Assembly: GCA_905197905.1 (NCBI GenBank)
Contig: CAJKAP010000003.1
Span: forward strand, 62,001-126,000
Origin: an uncultured Sutterella sp.
GTDB taxonomy: Bacteria > Pseudomonadota > Gammaproteobacteria > Burkholderiales > Burkholderiaceae_F
Length of the DNA stretch: 64,000 nt
Direction of reading: 5' to 3'
Shown: positions 26,260 to 33,859 of the stretch, piece by piece
Layout of the letters: every line of letters starts with the position of its first letter
Position numbering within the stretch: position 1 is the first letter of the stretch
Notes under the pieces: generated by a model
Told to the model about the DNA's origin: nothing
The model's database searches: none
What the model saw: the letters and a program-made list of their open reading frames with translations, nothing else
Position numbers and translations under genes: made by a program

Positions 26260-27852
26260 ATGTTCAATCGAATTGTTGATCGTGTTAGAGACTTCTTTCA
26301 GCCCACAAAGCATGAGGTGGTGAAAGAGCCGCGTGTAATTCCTGCTTCGGTGCACCGTATTGATCCGTCGCTCGTTTGCGTAGAAGCAAAGAAAACCTGC
26401 GAAGCGCTTCAGCGTCGTGGGTATCGCGCTTATATCGTGGGGGGCGCAGTGCGTGATTTGCTCCGTGGCGTAACCCCGAAAGACTTTGACGTTGCGACGG
26501 ATGCCACACCAGAACAAGTGCGCCGCTGTCAGAAACGCGCCGTGATTATTGGTCGCCGCTTCCAGATCGTGCACGTGATGTTTGGTCGCGAAATTATTGA
26601 GTGCTCCACCTTCCGTGCGCTTCAAGGTTCTGGCCAGCGTAAAGACAGCACAGGTCGTGTGCTCTCAGACAACGTCTTTGGCGAAATGTGGGAAGATGCC
26701 GCCCGCCGTGACTTTACGGTGAATGCGCTTTACTACGATCCGCAGACCGAAGAGGTGTTCGATTATCACCGTGGTTTTGAAGACATTAAGCGCGGTTACT
26801 TACGCATGATTGGTGACCCAGAGCAGCGCTATCGTGAAGACCCCGTGCGTATGATGCGCGCGATTCGTATCGCCGCCAAATTGGGCTTTACGATCGATCC
26901 GCAAACCGAAGCGCCGATCTCGAAGATGGCGCATTTGCTCGAAAACGTGCCTTCGGCGCGTTTGGTTGACGAAATTCTGAAGCTTCTCACCTGTGGGCAT
27001 GCGCTCTCTTGTATGAGAAAGCTTCGCCAGGATGGTCTACACAAAGCCATTCTCCCGGTGCTCGACATTATTGTCTCTGAGCCCGACGGACAAGAATTCT
27101 TGGAGCTCGCGCTCCAACGTACCGATGAGCGTATTGCTCGCGGTAAGAAGATTTCTCCCTTCTTCCTTTTTGCGACGCTCCTTTGGCCTCAGGTTGTGAA
27201 GCGTTGGCGCTATAACGAAACCACGCGCAAGATGCGCCGTTTGGAAGCCTTGCATGTCGCAAGTAGTGAAGTCTTAGCGACGCAATGTCAGCTCCTTAAC
27301 ATTCAGCGTAGTTTTCAAGCCGATATGCACGATGTGTGGATGCTTCAGGCGCGTATGGAAAAGCGCACGGGTCGTGCGACGTACGCGATGCTCGAGCACC
27401 CGCGCTTTAGAGCGGCTTATGACTTTATGATGTTGCGTTTAGCCGTGGGTCATGTGGATCCTGAGCTCTGCCGTTGGTGGGCAAAGTTTGCTGTGGCCTC
27501 GGAAGAAGAACGCCAAGAGCTGATTGAAGAAGGTCGCCGTGATGCGCGCCGTGCGAATACACGCAAGAACGAGACCTATAACCCTGAGCGCAAGTCTGCT
27601 CGTGAGCTGGGGATTGCAGAATCGCTGCCGCCAGGTGTGGGCTCTAAGCATAAGGATGAGCCTCGCGAAGATAAGAAGCCGCGCTCGAATTCTCGCTCTC
27701 GCTCGAGCGCTAAGAAAAATAGCGCTCCGAAGCCCAAGAAAGAGGGGGCGGACGCGAATAACGAAAAACCTCGTTCTCGCCGTCGCCGTAAAGGGAAGAA
27801 ATTGACGCCGCAAGAAATCGCCAAGGCGATGGATGGTCAACCGATCTCGTAA
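26260..27852 (+). CDS. pcnB: Poly(A) polymerase I
   Basis: PcnB adds poly(A) tails to RNA 3' ends and so promotes decay. The 530-residue protein has the class II nucleotidyltransferase core YIVGGAVRDLLRGVTPKDFD, where the DFD aspartates bind metal, then GRRFQIVHVMFG and RRDFTVNALYYDP, which distinguish it from plain tRNA CCA transferases together with its length. The last 110 residues are a highly basic Arg/Lys/Ser tail ending RSRRRRKGKK and a short end. AAGGAAG lies 9 nt before the ATG at 26260. It is followed 6 nt later by folK. Confidence 0.95.
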   Translation: MFNRIVDRVRDFFQPTKHEVVKEPRVIPASVHRIDPSLVCVEAKKTCEALQRRGYRAYIVGGAVRDLLRGVTPKDFDVATDATPEQVRRCQKRAVIIGRRFQIVHVMFGREIIECSTFRALQGSGQRKDSTGRVLSDNVFGEMWEDAARRDFTVNALYYDPQTEEVFDYHRGFEDIKRGYLRMIGDPEQRYREDPVRMMRAIRIAAKLGFTIDPQTEAPISKMAHLLENVPSARLVDEILKLLTCGHALSCMRKLRQDGLHKAILPVLDIIVSEPDGQEFLELALQRTDERIARGKKISPFFLFATLLWPQVVKRWRYNETTRKMRRLEALHVASSEVLATQCQLLNIQRSFQADMHDVWMLQARMEKRTGRATYAMLEHPRFRAAYDFMMLRLAVGHVDPELCRWWAKFAVASEEERQELIEEGRRDARRANTRKNETYNPERKSARELGIAESLPPGVGSKHKDEPREDKKPRSNSRSRSSAKKNSAPKPKKEGADANNEKPRSRRRRKGKKLTPQEIAKAMDGQPIS

Positions 27853-27858
27853 TTCGCT

Positions 27859-28368
27859 ATGACAGACTTTTCGCATCAAGCTGATTTAGCCTTGGGCGCT
27901 AATTTAGGCGACTGTCAGGCAACGTTAAATGAAGTACTCACTTCGCTTAAAAGCGCTGCAGGCGTAGAAATTGTGGCAGTGAGTCACTTCTATAAAACGT
28001 CCCCTGTGGAGTCCACGGGTCCCGACTACTTAAATGCGGTGGTACGCGTGAAAACGTCGCTCGCGCCCTTTGAGTTGCTCGCTCTTTGTCAACACTTAGA
28101 ACAAACCTTTGGTCGTGTGCGCCCAGCTGGCGTTATTAATGCGCCACGCACCATTGATGTGGATGTGCTTACTTATGACGATTGGGTGAGTACTGACCCA
28201 CGCCTCGTCGTGCCACACCCACGGATGCTTGAGCGCCTCTTTGTGCTCGTCCCGCTGCGTGATATTGATCCCAATTGGAAGAGCCCAGAAGGGGAAGCGA
28301 TTGATACGCTGATTGAGCGCGTCAAGCGCGAAGATCCTAGCCAAGAGATTCATCACGTCGGAAACTAA
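27859..28368 (+). CDS. folK: 2-amino-4-hydroxy-6-hydroxymethyldihydropteridine pyrophosphokinase
   Basis: FolK transfers pyrophosphate from ATP to 6-hydroxymethyl-dihydropterin in folate synthesis. The 169-residue product has ALGANLGD at the N-terminus, SHFYKTSPVESTGPDYLNAV, and the signature RTIDVDVLTYDD followed by VPHPRMLERLFVLVPL. Size is normal. It is the last gene of the hda-HAD-pcnB-folK block and ends before a terminator. The Shine-Dalgarno is not obvious, which may reflect coupling to pcnB 6 nt upstream. Confidence 0.96.
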   Translation: MTDFSHQADLALGANLGDCQATLNEVLTSLKSAAGVEIVAVSHFYKTSPVESTGPDYLNAVVRVKTSLAPFELLALCQHLEQTFGRVRPAGVINAPRTIDVDVLTYDDWVSTDPRLVVPHPRMLERLFVLVPLRDIDPNWKSPEGEAIDTLIERVKREDPSQEIHHVGN

Positions 28369-28392
28369 CGATCACGTAAATACGGTATTTTG

Positions 28393-28427
28393 AACCCTCT
28401 CTTTTTCGGAGAGGGTTTTGCTTTTTA
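28393..28427 (+). terminator. Terminator after folK
   Basis: AACCCTCTC (28393-28401) pairs with GAGAGGGTT (28409-28417) around a T-rich loop, followed by TTGCTTTTT. Confidence 0.8.
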
Positions 28428-28536
28428 AGAAGGGGAAACCCTTTTATATCAAGGGATTAAAGGAAGTTAGAGGCGGAGGTGAGTACTTCCTAACCGAAGA
28501 GGAAATGCGAATATTTTGGGAGGCGAAAAGCAGGAT

Positions 28537-28567
28537 TTTTGCAAAACCCAAAAAAGTATGGCATAAT
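28537..28567 (+). promoter_or_regulatory. Promoter of tRNA-Leu
   Basis: TTTGCA (28538-28543), an 18-bp spacer and CATAAT (28562-28567) lie just upstream of the tRNA. The predicted start is near 28575, leaving a 5' leader of about 20 nt for RNase P. Confidence 0.5.
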
Positions 28568-28593
28568 TCCCTTCTCTAAAAAATTTGCTGAAT

Positions 28594-28678
28594 GCCCGGG
28601 TGGCGGAATGGTAGACGCAGTGGATTCAAAATCCACCGACTAATAATCGTGAGAGTTCGAGTCTCTCCCCGGGCACCA
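28594..28678 (+). tRNA. tRNA-Leu, anticodon CAA
   Basis: The 85-nt sequence has acceptor GCCCGGG paired with CCCGGGC, discriminator A and an encoded CCA. The anticodon stem GTGGA/TCCAC closes the 7-nt loop TTCAAAA with anticodon CAA, reading UUG. A class II long variable arm (CGACTAATAATCGTG) and the T-loop GTTCGAGTC support leucine identity. Confidence 0.97.
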
Positions 28679-28688
28679 AGTTCAAAAA

Positions 28689-28714
28689 CCTCGCTTCTCG
28701 CGAGGATTTTTTTT
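28689..28714 (+). terminator. Terminator of tRNA-Leu
   Basis: CCTCGC (28689-28694) pairs with GCGAGG (28700-28705), followed by ATTTTTTTT, 11 nt after the tRNA. Confidence 0.85.
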
Positions 28715-28931
28715 GCCTATTTTCGACTTTCTCTTCTGCCCATCTTTTCTTTCTTCTTCTCAGAGTCTTCTCCGTAGACTTTCTTCTCGCTAATTTCGTG
28801 TCAAATTTCTCCGAAACTCGAAAGACAATTTGATAATATGTTGAGACTATTTCTCAAAATTGCTCTCCCGTAGTGAAAAGCGTGTGCGCGAATAAGATGA
28901 CTTCGGCCGCTTTCTCGGGTAAAGAATTAGC

Positions 28932-30941
28932 ATGTACACACTCTCAAACTACACGTCCACTTGGCAGAACGGTTGCCGCCAAGGCGGTTTTTTGCTGGTA
29001 GGACTGCTCCTCGTTTTAACGCTCCTCAGAGTGTTTTTCTTGGGCTACTTTGGTGATTTCGCGACGATGGATCTCTCGGAGGCCTTTGCTGCGCTCTGGA
29101 TGGGTTTTCGCGTTGACTTAAAGTGGTCACTTTTACTGCTACTCCCTGCTTGGATTCTTTGGGTTCTCGGTTTCTTCTTTTCCTTTTTCAGAGACTTCGC
29201 CAAACTCTTTGCCATTGTGGCGGTTTTGTTGATGAGCGTTTTTGGCGTCGTGAATATCGCGTTTTACGCTTTCTACCACACGCCGATTTCGAGCATCATC
29301 TTTGGTCTTTGGCAAGATGACACGCGCGCCATTATGGAGACGATTTGGTCTGATTGGCCCGTGTTGCAGTTAATTGCACTCTGCATTGGTTTAACGCTCG
29401 TTCCAATTCTTTTCGCTTGGTTGGGAAAGAGTCGGTCGCCCTACGCAACAGAATTTCGTTGGGGCAAGGGACTTATCACGATTCTCCTTTGCACCGTGTT
29501 GATTGTGTTGGGGATTCGTGGCTCCTTTGGGAAATTCCCGCTTCGCCTACAAGACTGGGCCGTGACAACGGATGGCTTCTTAAATAATGCGGTGCCAAAC
29601 GGCGTCGCCTCTTTCTGGGAAGCAATTAAAGAACAACGTATGCTCACCTTGAAGGGTGGCGTGAATGAAGGCGTTAAAAACCTTGGCTTTGATAACCTCG
29701 CAGAAGCGCAGGATGTTTTAAAACGCGCAGGGCAAAAGAGCGCCTTTAAGGCGATGACACCCGCTCCAGAATTTGTGGTTTTCTGCTTGATGGAATCGAT
29801 GGGGCGAGATGAGTTTGAGTCGGACCGCCCTGAAGAAAACGACACCCTCGGGGCGCTTCGTGATGTGCTCCCCAGTGCCCAAGTCTTCCGCCATGGGATT
29901 GCGGTTGAAGGCGGCACCTTCCCCTCGCTCGAAGGCCTACTCTTTGATACGCCGATTACTCCCATTTCGCAGAGCCGCTATGGGGATAAGTCCTTCCCCT
30001 TCTCTCGTCTTTGGGACTATAAGAAGGCAGGGTACGAAACGATTTTCTTGACCGCAGGGTCGGTCTCTTGGCGTCAGCTCGATCGCCATTTCTTGCGTCA
30101 AGGGTTTGATCGCGTTTTGGGCGACAAAGATATTTTGGAAAAGTTCCCGAAGGCTGAACATGGCACGTGGGGCGTGGGAGACCAGTGGATGTTTAAGTAC
30201 GCCACGGATCTCTTAGCCGAGAAAGCAAAGAAAGGGGAAAAGGTCTTCCTCTTTATGCTCTCGACCACAAACCATCCGCCACATCAAGTGCCCGATGGCG
30301 AGAAGGTAAACCCCGTGGATCCCAATGTGTTGCCTGACTTTATTGTGGATGACCGTAAGGATCCCCTGGTGACGAACCGCCTTCAGACCTACCAGTACTC
30401 GGCTAACGCACTGGGGCAGTTTGTTGAACGCCTGCAGGCTTCAGGCTTAGCCAATAAGTCTGTGGTAGTGGCAACGGGTGACCATAACTCTCGCCAGCAC
30501 TATGTGGCGAGCGGCTATTGGCATCATGGAAACGGCGTGCCGATTCTCTTCTGGTTACCTGAAAATACGTTGAAAGCACCGGTTGACGTGAATCGTTGGG
30601 TTTCGCACCGCGATATCTTCCCCACGCTAAACGCATTGGTGTTGGGCAAAGCGCCCCAGCCCTACGATGGACGAAATCTCTTTACGCCAGAAGATATTCG
30701 TCCTGCAATAAGTTACGCGACGCTCGACAAATATGGCCTGGCGTTGGGCCCCTCCGGCGCCGTTTCGATTGGTCCAGGTGGTGCGTTGACGTGCTACCGC
30801 TGGGAAGACGATAAGCTCCTTGCTGAGTGGCCTTGCTCTGAAACGAACCTCAAGGTGGGGCAGATTGCAAAAGCACAACGCGCCGTGCGCGATTACATCG
30901 TACGAGACGGTTTGCTCAACAATCCTGAGAGCACGAAATAG
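28932..30941 (+). CDS. LTA synthase-like sulfatase, inner-membrane phosphoglycerol or phosphoethanolamine transferase type
   Basis: This 669-residue protein has five N-terminal membrane helices (about 15-190) followed by a periplasmic sulfatase-fold domain of the LtaS/OpgB class. Metal and catalytic motifs are FCLMESMGRDEF (acidic ligand), EGGTFPSLEG (Thr nucleophile candidate), STTNHPPH and the late ATGDHNSRQH (Asp-His metal pair). In Gram-negative bacteria such proteins decorate periplasmic glucans or lipid A-linked sugars with phospholipid headgroups. The exact substrate cannot be told. A second, differently built member lies at 51568. It is preceded by a tRNA and followed by a strong terminator. 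Confidence 0.85.
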   Translation: MYTLSNYTSTWQNGCRQGGFLLVGLLLVLTLLRVFFLGYFGDFATMDLSEAFAALWMGFRVDLKWSLLLLLPAWILWVLGFFFSFFRDFAKLFAIVAVLLMSVFGVVNIAFYAFYHTPISSIIFGLWQDDTRAIMETIWSDWPVLQLIALCIGLTLVPILFAWLGKSRSPYATEFRWGKGLITILLCTVLIVLGIRGSFGKFPLRLQDWAVTTDGFLNNAVPNGVASFWEAIKEQRMLTLKGGVNEGVKNLGFDNLAEAQDVLKRAGQKSAFKAMTPAPEFVVFCLMESMGRDEFESDRPEENDTLGALRDVLPSAQVFRHGIAVEGGTFPSLEGLLFDTPITPISQSRYGDKSFPFSRLWDYKKAGYETIFLTAGSVSWRQLDRHFLRQGFDRVLGDKDILEKFPKAEHGTWGVGDQWMFKYATDLLAEKAKKGEKVFLFMLSTTNHPPHQVPDGEKVNPVDPNVLPDFIVDDRKDPLVTNRLQTYQYSANALGQFVERLQASGLANKSVVVATGDHNSRQHYVASGYWHHGNGVPILFWLPENTLKAPVDVNRWVSHRDIFPTLNALVLGKAPQPYDGRNLFTPEDIRPAISYATLDKYGLALGPSGAVSIGPGGALTCYRWEDDKLLAEWPCSETNLKVGQIAKAQRAVRDYIVRDGLLNNPESTK

Positions 30942-30955
30942 CCAGCTGAACTTAC

Positions 30956-31008
30956 AAAAAAAGACTCTGTTTCCTGAGGATGCCTCAAAGAAACAGAGTC
31001 TTTATTTT
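30956..31008. terminator. Terminator between the sulfatase and the Mog fusion gene
   Basis: AAAGACTCTGTTTC (30960-30973) pairs with GAAACAGAGTCTTT (30990-31003), with A-runs before and ATTTTTTT after. It is one of the strongest in the window and acts on both convergent genes. Confidence 0.9.
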
Positions 31009-31021
31009 TTTTGCGGAATGC

Positions 31022-32491
31022 TTAGTGGCGATTAGCCTTTAAGAAGGCGGCCAAATCATGCATTTCTAGCGCATCGAGGTTGTGCTCCATCTTGTAAGTG
31101 CCAAAGGTAAACTTCGGATGCACTTCGCGGATCACTTGAGCGCCACGCTCAGCAATCAAGGGATTAATGACAGGGTCAAATTCCCCATGCGCCATAAAGA
31201 TCGGCGTTGCACGACCGGCTGGCGTTATTTCCGCAGAGACCTTGTGTGCGACGGGCACGTAACCCGAGAAGGCGATCACGCCACCCAAGGGTTTGTTGAG
31301 ACGAAGCCCCGTGTAGAGCGAGACCGCAGCCCCTTGCGAGAAGCCACCTAAGAAGATTTGTTCACGAGGGACGCCCTCTTTTTCCAAATCTTCAATCAAG
31401 CGCAACACACGTTGAGCGCTCTGACGAATACCGACTTCGTCTTCCTTGTCGTCAATCTGCATGCCCTTCAAATCAAACCAAGCACGAAGCGGACCCGATT
31501 CGCGGAATTTTTCCAAGAAGCGAAGCGGGGCATTGGGCAAAATCATTTGGCAGTCAGGACCACCAAACTCACGAATTTCGTCGGCAAAGCCAGCAAAGTC
31601 TGCATTGTTAACGCCCATACCGTGCAACCACACCAAGGTCATTTCAGGGTAGGGACCCGAAACTTGACGAGCTCGTGTGATGAGAATGTCTTTCGCAGCA
31701 AAGGGTTCCACATCCGCGGCGTAAGGATTCAAGATTTCGACAGTAGGGGCAGCCGCTTTTTGTGCAGCAGGCGCTTCCGCCTTCACGGCTTGAGCCTTGG
31801 GCTCAACAGCAGGTTCAGCTTTGGGTTGAGGAGCGGCCTTAGGCGCTTCTGCGGGTTTCGCTTCTTTGGCGGCATCCTTTTTCGGACGAATCGCGTTCTT
31901 CGGGCGGAAAGCCTTGATCACTTCTTCGTGCGTTTCAATGTACGGACCACCGATCAAGTCGATGCAGTAGGGCACGGCGGCAAAAATCCCGTTTACGAGT
32001 ACCTTGCCATTTTCGTCTTTCAAGCCTTCAAGCGTTTCCGCGATGGCTTTGGGGCGACCTGGCAAATTGATAATGAGCGCGGCATGGTCTGGCGTTTCAC
32101 GCAAGACTGCGACTTGGCGCGAGAGAATCGCGGTCGGAACAAAGTGTCCCGAAATAGCGCGCATCTGCTCACCAAAACCAGGCATTTCGCGCGTTGCCAC
32201 CGCCAAGGTGGCTTCTGGCGTTAAGTCGCGACGAGCCGGTCCCGTGCCACCCGTCGTCAAAATCAAATCACAGCCGATGATGTCGACCAATTCACGCAAG
32301 GTTTTTTCAATGGTGAACTGATCATCTGGAATCAAGCGCTTATGAATTTTGAGGGGGTTGGTCATTGCCTTGCGGCACCAGCTCTCAAGCGAAGGAATGC
32401 CTTCGTCATCGTAGATCCCTTGGCTTGCACGGTCCGAGACCGAGACTAAACCCAAGATCAATTCGTCTTCACTACTGCGAGGAGGTTGCAT
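31022..32491 (-). CDS. Fusion of a MogA-type molybdopterin adenylyltransferase with an acyl-protein-thioesterase-like hydrolase
   Basis: One uninterrupted 489-residue frame holds two enzyme domains. Residues 1-195 are MogA/MoaB-like: LGLVSVSDRASQGIYDDEG at the start and TTGGTGPARRDLTPEAT at 79-95, the molybdopterin-binding signature of the enzyme that adenylates molybdopterin before Mo insertion. Residues about 197-265 are an Ala/Pro/Lys/Glu-rich linker. Residues 280-489 are an Abhydrolase_2-type esterase with WLHGMG, GGFSQGA (Ser385), GEFDPV (Asp439) and YKMEHNL (His470), so the triad looks complete. GGGAGA lies 6 nt before the ATG. It lies 30 nt downstream of darP. Separate mog genes next to darP are known; the fusion is the unusual part. 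Confidence 0.88.
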   Translation of the reverse strand: MQPPRSSEDELILGLVSVSDRASQGIYDDEGIPSLESWCRKAMTNPLKIHKRLIPDDQFTIEKTLRELVDIIGCDLILTTGGTGPARRDLTPEATLAVATREMPGFGEQMRAISGHFVPTAILSRQVAVLRETPDHAALIINLPGRPKAIAETLEGLKDENGKVLVNGIFAAVPYCIDLIGGPYIETHEEVIKAFRPKNAIRPKKDAAKEAKPAEAPKAAPQPKAEPAVEPKAQAVKAEAPAAQKAAAPTVEILNPYAADVEPFAAKDILITRARQVSGPYPEMTLVWLHGMGVNNADFAGFADEIREFGGPDCQMILPNAPLRFLEKFRESGPLRAWFDLKGMQIDDKEDEVGIRQSAQRVLRLIEDLEKEGVPREQIFLGGFSQGAAVSLYTGLRLNKPLGGVIAFSGYVPVAHKVSAEITPAGRATPIFMAHGEFDPVINPLIAERGAQVIREVHPKFTFGTYKMEHNLDALEMHDLAAFLKANRH

Positions 32492-32521
32492 AAGATTCTC
32501 CCAAACGAACGGTGTGCGGAC

Positions 32522-33088
32522 TTATTCTTCCGCTTCTTCGTCGTCTTCTTCTTTAATTAAATTGAGCGGCTCTTCGAGCAGGCTGTGAACATAACGATAG
32601 AGTTCACGGCTACTTTTCGGAGGCTTTTGCAAACTGCGTTCTTTACGAGCATTGCGCACCAAGGTGCGAAGCTGAGAGATGTCGGCTTCAGGGTGCTGAT
32701 CGATAAATTTGGTGACGGCCTCGTCCCCATCAATCATCTGGTCTCGCCAGGTTTCACAGCGGTGCAGAAGGGCAACCGCCGCGCGAGATTCGCCTGTGGC
32801 GCGATCGATGGCTTCACGAACGGCAACGGGGTCCATGTTGCGCATCTTCTTGCCGATGAGCTGCAGCTGACGGCGTTGTGCGCCAAAACTCTTCATGCGA
32901 CGAAATTCCACGATTTCGGCATAAACGTCTTCAGGAAGATTGATGCGGCGAAGCTGATCGTCGCCCAATTTCGTCATTTCACGACCTAAGTTTTGCAGTT
33001 CAGTTTGTTCGCGTTTGAGTTGAGATTTCGATGGCCCATCGTATTGGGGGAGGTCATCGTCATCTTCGTATTGAGTGTTCTGTGCCAT
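32522..33088 (-). CDS. darP: Ribosome biogenesis factor DarP (YjgA/DUF615)
   Basis: DarP associates with late 50S precursors and helps ribosome assembly. The 188-residue, charged, mostly helical protein has the family stretches PSKSQLKREQTELQNLG, LPEDVYAEIVEFRRMKSFGA and RRQLQLIGKKMRNMD, then RELYRYVHSLLEE, and an acidic tail. Size matches the family. It is the first gene of darP-mog fusion, has its own candidate promoter (33128-33157), and lies 95 nt downstream of the last small-RNA terminator of the array. Confidence 0.93.
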   Translation of the reverse strand: MAQNTQYEDDDDLPQYDGPSKSQLKREQTELQNLGREMTKLGDDQLRRINLPEDVYAEIVEFRRMKSFGAQRRQLQLIGKKMRNMDPVAVREAIDRATGESRAAVALLHRCETWRDQMIDGDEAVTKFIDQHPEADISQLRTLVRNARKERSLQKPPKSSRELYRYVHSLLEEPLNLIKEEDDEEAEE

Positions 33089-33127
33089 GACGCCTAGTTG
33101 AGAAAAGTGTCAAAAAATAATGGCTCT

Positions 33128-33157
33128 ATGATACTAGAGGCGTTTCGGTTTCGTGAA
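33128..33157 (-). promoter_or_regulatory. Candidate promoter of darP
   Basis: On the minus strand TTCACG (33157-33152), an 18-bp spacer and TATCAT (33133-33128) resemble a sigma70 promoter, with a start near 33121. This would make darP independent of the RNA array upstream. Confidence 0.5.
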
Positions 33158-33182
33158 AAAGAGAAGAAGAAAAAGCGTAGAC

Positions 33183-33355
33183 AAAAGAAAACGTGGGCAG
33201 ACCCTGTCAAATCTGCCCACGTTGATAGTGACCGGAAACTTTTGTGTGCCGGAGAAAAAGCACTTAGAAAAGAGAACTAGGTTCCAAGCTAAAAGTTCTC
33301 TTGCAGTCCAGCCGACCCCATGGCTGTTTGGATGACTGCTTCTTGTTTCCTGTTG
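33183..33355 (-). ncRNA. Structured small RNA, copy A (unrecognised family)
   Basis: Predicted RNA of about 173 nt from the start near 33355 to the U-tract at 33183. The fold reads as follows. GGAAAC (33350-33345) pairs with GUUUCC (33239-33234) to enclose three hairpins. P1 has an outer stem GCAGUC/GACUGC and an inner CAGCC/GGCUG (33326-33309) with loop AUGGGGUC. P2 is AAGAGAACU/AGUUCUCUU (33302-33270) with AGCUUGGAAC in the loop. P3 is GUGC/GCAC (33263-33246) with loop UUUUUCUCCG. A linker containing CACUAU and the terminator follow. I do not recognise the family; regulation by base pairing is inferred. Confidence 0.8.
33191..33222 (-). terminator. Terminator of small RNA copy A
   Basis: An 11-bp stem (ACGTGGGCAGA, 33191-33201, with its complement at 33212-33222) closes the 10-nt loop UUUGACAGGG and is followed on the minus strand by TTTTCTTTT. 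The loop is identical in all three copies. Confidence 0.9.
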
Positions 33356-33361
33356 AGATTA

Positions 33362-33390
33362 ACTATACACGGAATACTTGAGTAAATCAA
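33362..33390 (-). promoter_or_regulatory. Promoter of small RNA copy A
   Basis: On the minus strand TTGATT (33390-33385), a 17-bp spacer and TATAGT (33367-33362). The predicted start is near 33355. The -35 box overlaps one arm of a 45-bp inverted repeat, GAGTAAATCA (33380-33389) with TAATTTACTC (33415-33424). Confidence 0.8.
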
Positions 33391-33450
33391 TCGGGTATTG
33401 TAAGAAAAGTTGACTAATTTACTCGGACTTTGATCTAACTCAAACTTATT

Positions 33451-33469
33451 GAGAATGATTATCATTTAT
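33451..33469 (-). promoter_or_regulatory. Fur-like box upstream of copy A
   Basis: GAGAATGATTATCATTTAT matches the 19-bp Fur consensus at 15 positions by hand count. It is centred about 105 bp upstream of the predicted start, too far for simple occlusion of the TTGATT/TATAGT promoter. A second possible promoter, TTGCAC-N17-TATAAA on the minus strand (33493-33465), overlaps it in this copy only. Confidence 0.65.
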
Positions 33470-33527
33470 AGGGTGAAATTATCCTTTGTGCAACTCTAAA
33501 AGAGAAAAACTTTCGCAGCGTACAGAT

Positions 33528-33699
33528 AAAGAAAAACCGGACAAGCCCTGTCAAACTTGTCCGGTTTAATAGTGATGGAAACTAAATCGTGCCGGAGAAA
33601 AAGCACTTAGAGATAAGAGAACCAGGTTCCAAGCTAAGGTTCTCAATCCGTCCAGCCGACCCCTTGGCTGTTTAGTTGACGGTATCTCGTTTCCTGTTG
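33528..33699 (-). ncRNA. Structured small RNA, copy B (unrecognised family)
   Basis: Predicted RNA of about 172 nt. GGAAAC (33694-33689) pairs with GUUUCC (33582-33577). The P1 outer stem is CCGUC/GACGG, with the inner CAGCC/GGCUG and loop AAGGGGUC. P2 is GAGAACC/GGUUCUC with UUAGCUUGGAACCU in the loop. P3 is GUGC/GCAC with loop UUUUUCUCCG. The terminator follows. Relative to copy A, stem bases differ but remain paired, and the loops are kept. Confidence 0.8.
33534..33567 (-). terminator. Terminator of small RNA copy B
   Basis: A 12-bp stem (AAACCGGACAAG, 33534-33545, with its complement at 33556-33567) closes the same loop UUUGACAGGG and leads into a T-rich tract ending near 33528. Confidence 0.9.
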
Positions 33700-33705
33700 A
33701 GATTA

Positions 33706-33734
33706 ACTATACACAAAATACTTGAGTAAATCAA
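33706..33734 (-). promoter_or_regulatory. Promoter of small RNA copy B
   Basis: TTGATT (33734-33729), 17 bp, TATAGT (33711-33706) on the minus strand; start near 33699. The 45-bp inverted repeat is perfect here: GAGTAAATCA (33724-33733) and TGATTTACTC (33759-33768). Confidence 0.8.
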
Positions 33735-33794
33735 TCGGGTATTGTAAGAAAAGTTGACTGATTTACTCGGAATTTGATTTAACGCAAACTTTAT

Positions 33795-33813
33795 GAGAAT
33801 GATTATCATTTAG
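33795..33813 (-). promoter_or_regulatory. Fur-like box upstream of copy B
   Basis: GAGAATGATTATCATTTAG has the same core as the copy A box and is centred about 105 bp upstream of the predicted RNA start. Confidence 0.65.
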
Positions 33814-33859
33814 AAGAGAAATTTTCTCAAGCGAAAGAGGGGAATTTTTTTTGGCGGGT

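Noticed and set aside
30941..33088. Frameshift or read-through joining separate mog and esterase genes
   Set aside because: The frame is continuous through a typical low-complexity linker, with no internal start and Shine-Dalgarno before the hydrolase part; it was therefore called a fusion.
33294..33323. A 10-codon reading frame starting with ATG in the P1 loop of small RNA copy A
   Set aside because: Copies B and C have AAG in place of the start codon and do not keep the frame, while the RNA structure is kept. Coding function is unlikely.
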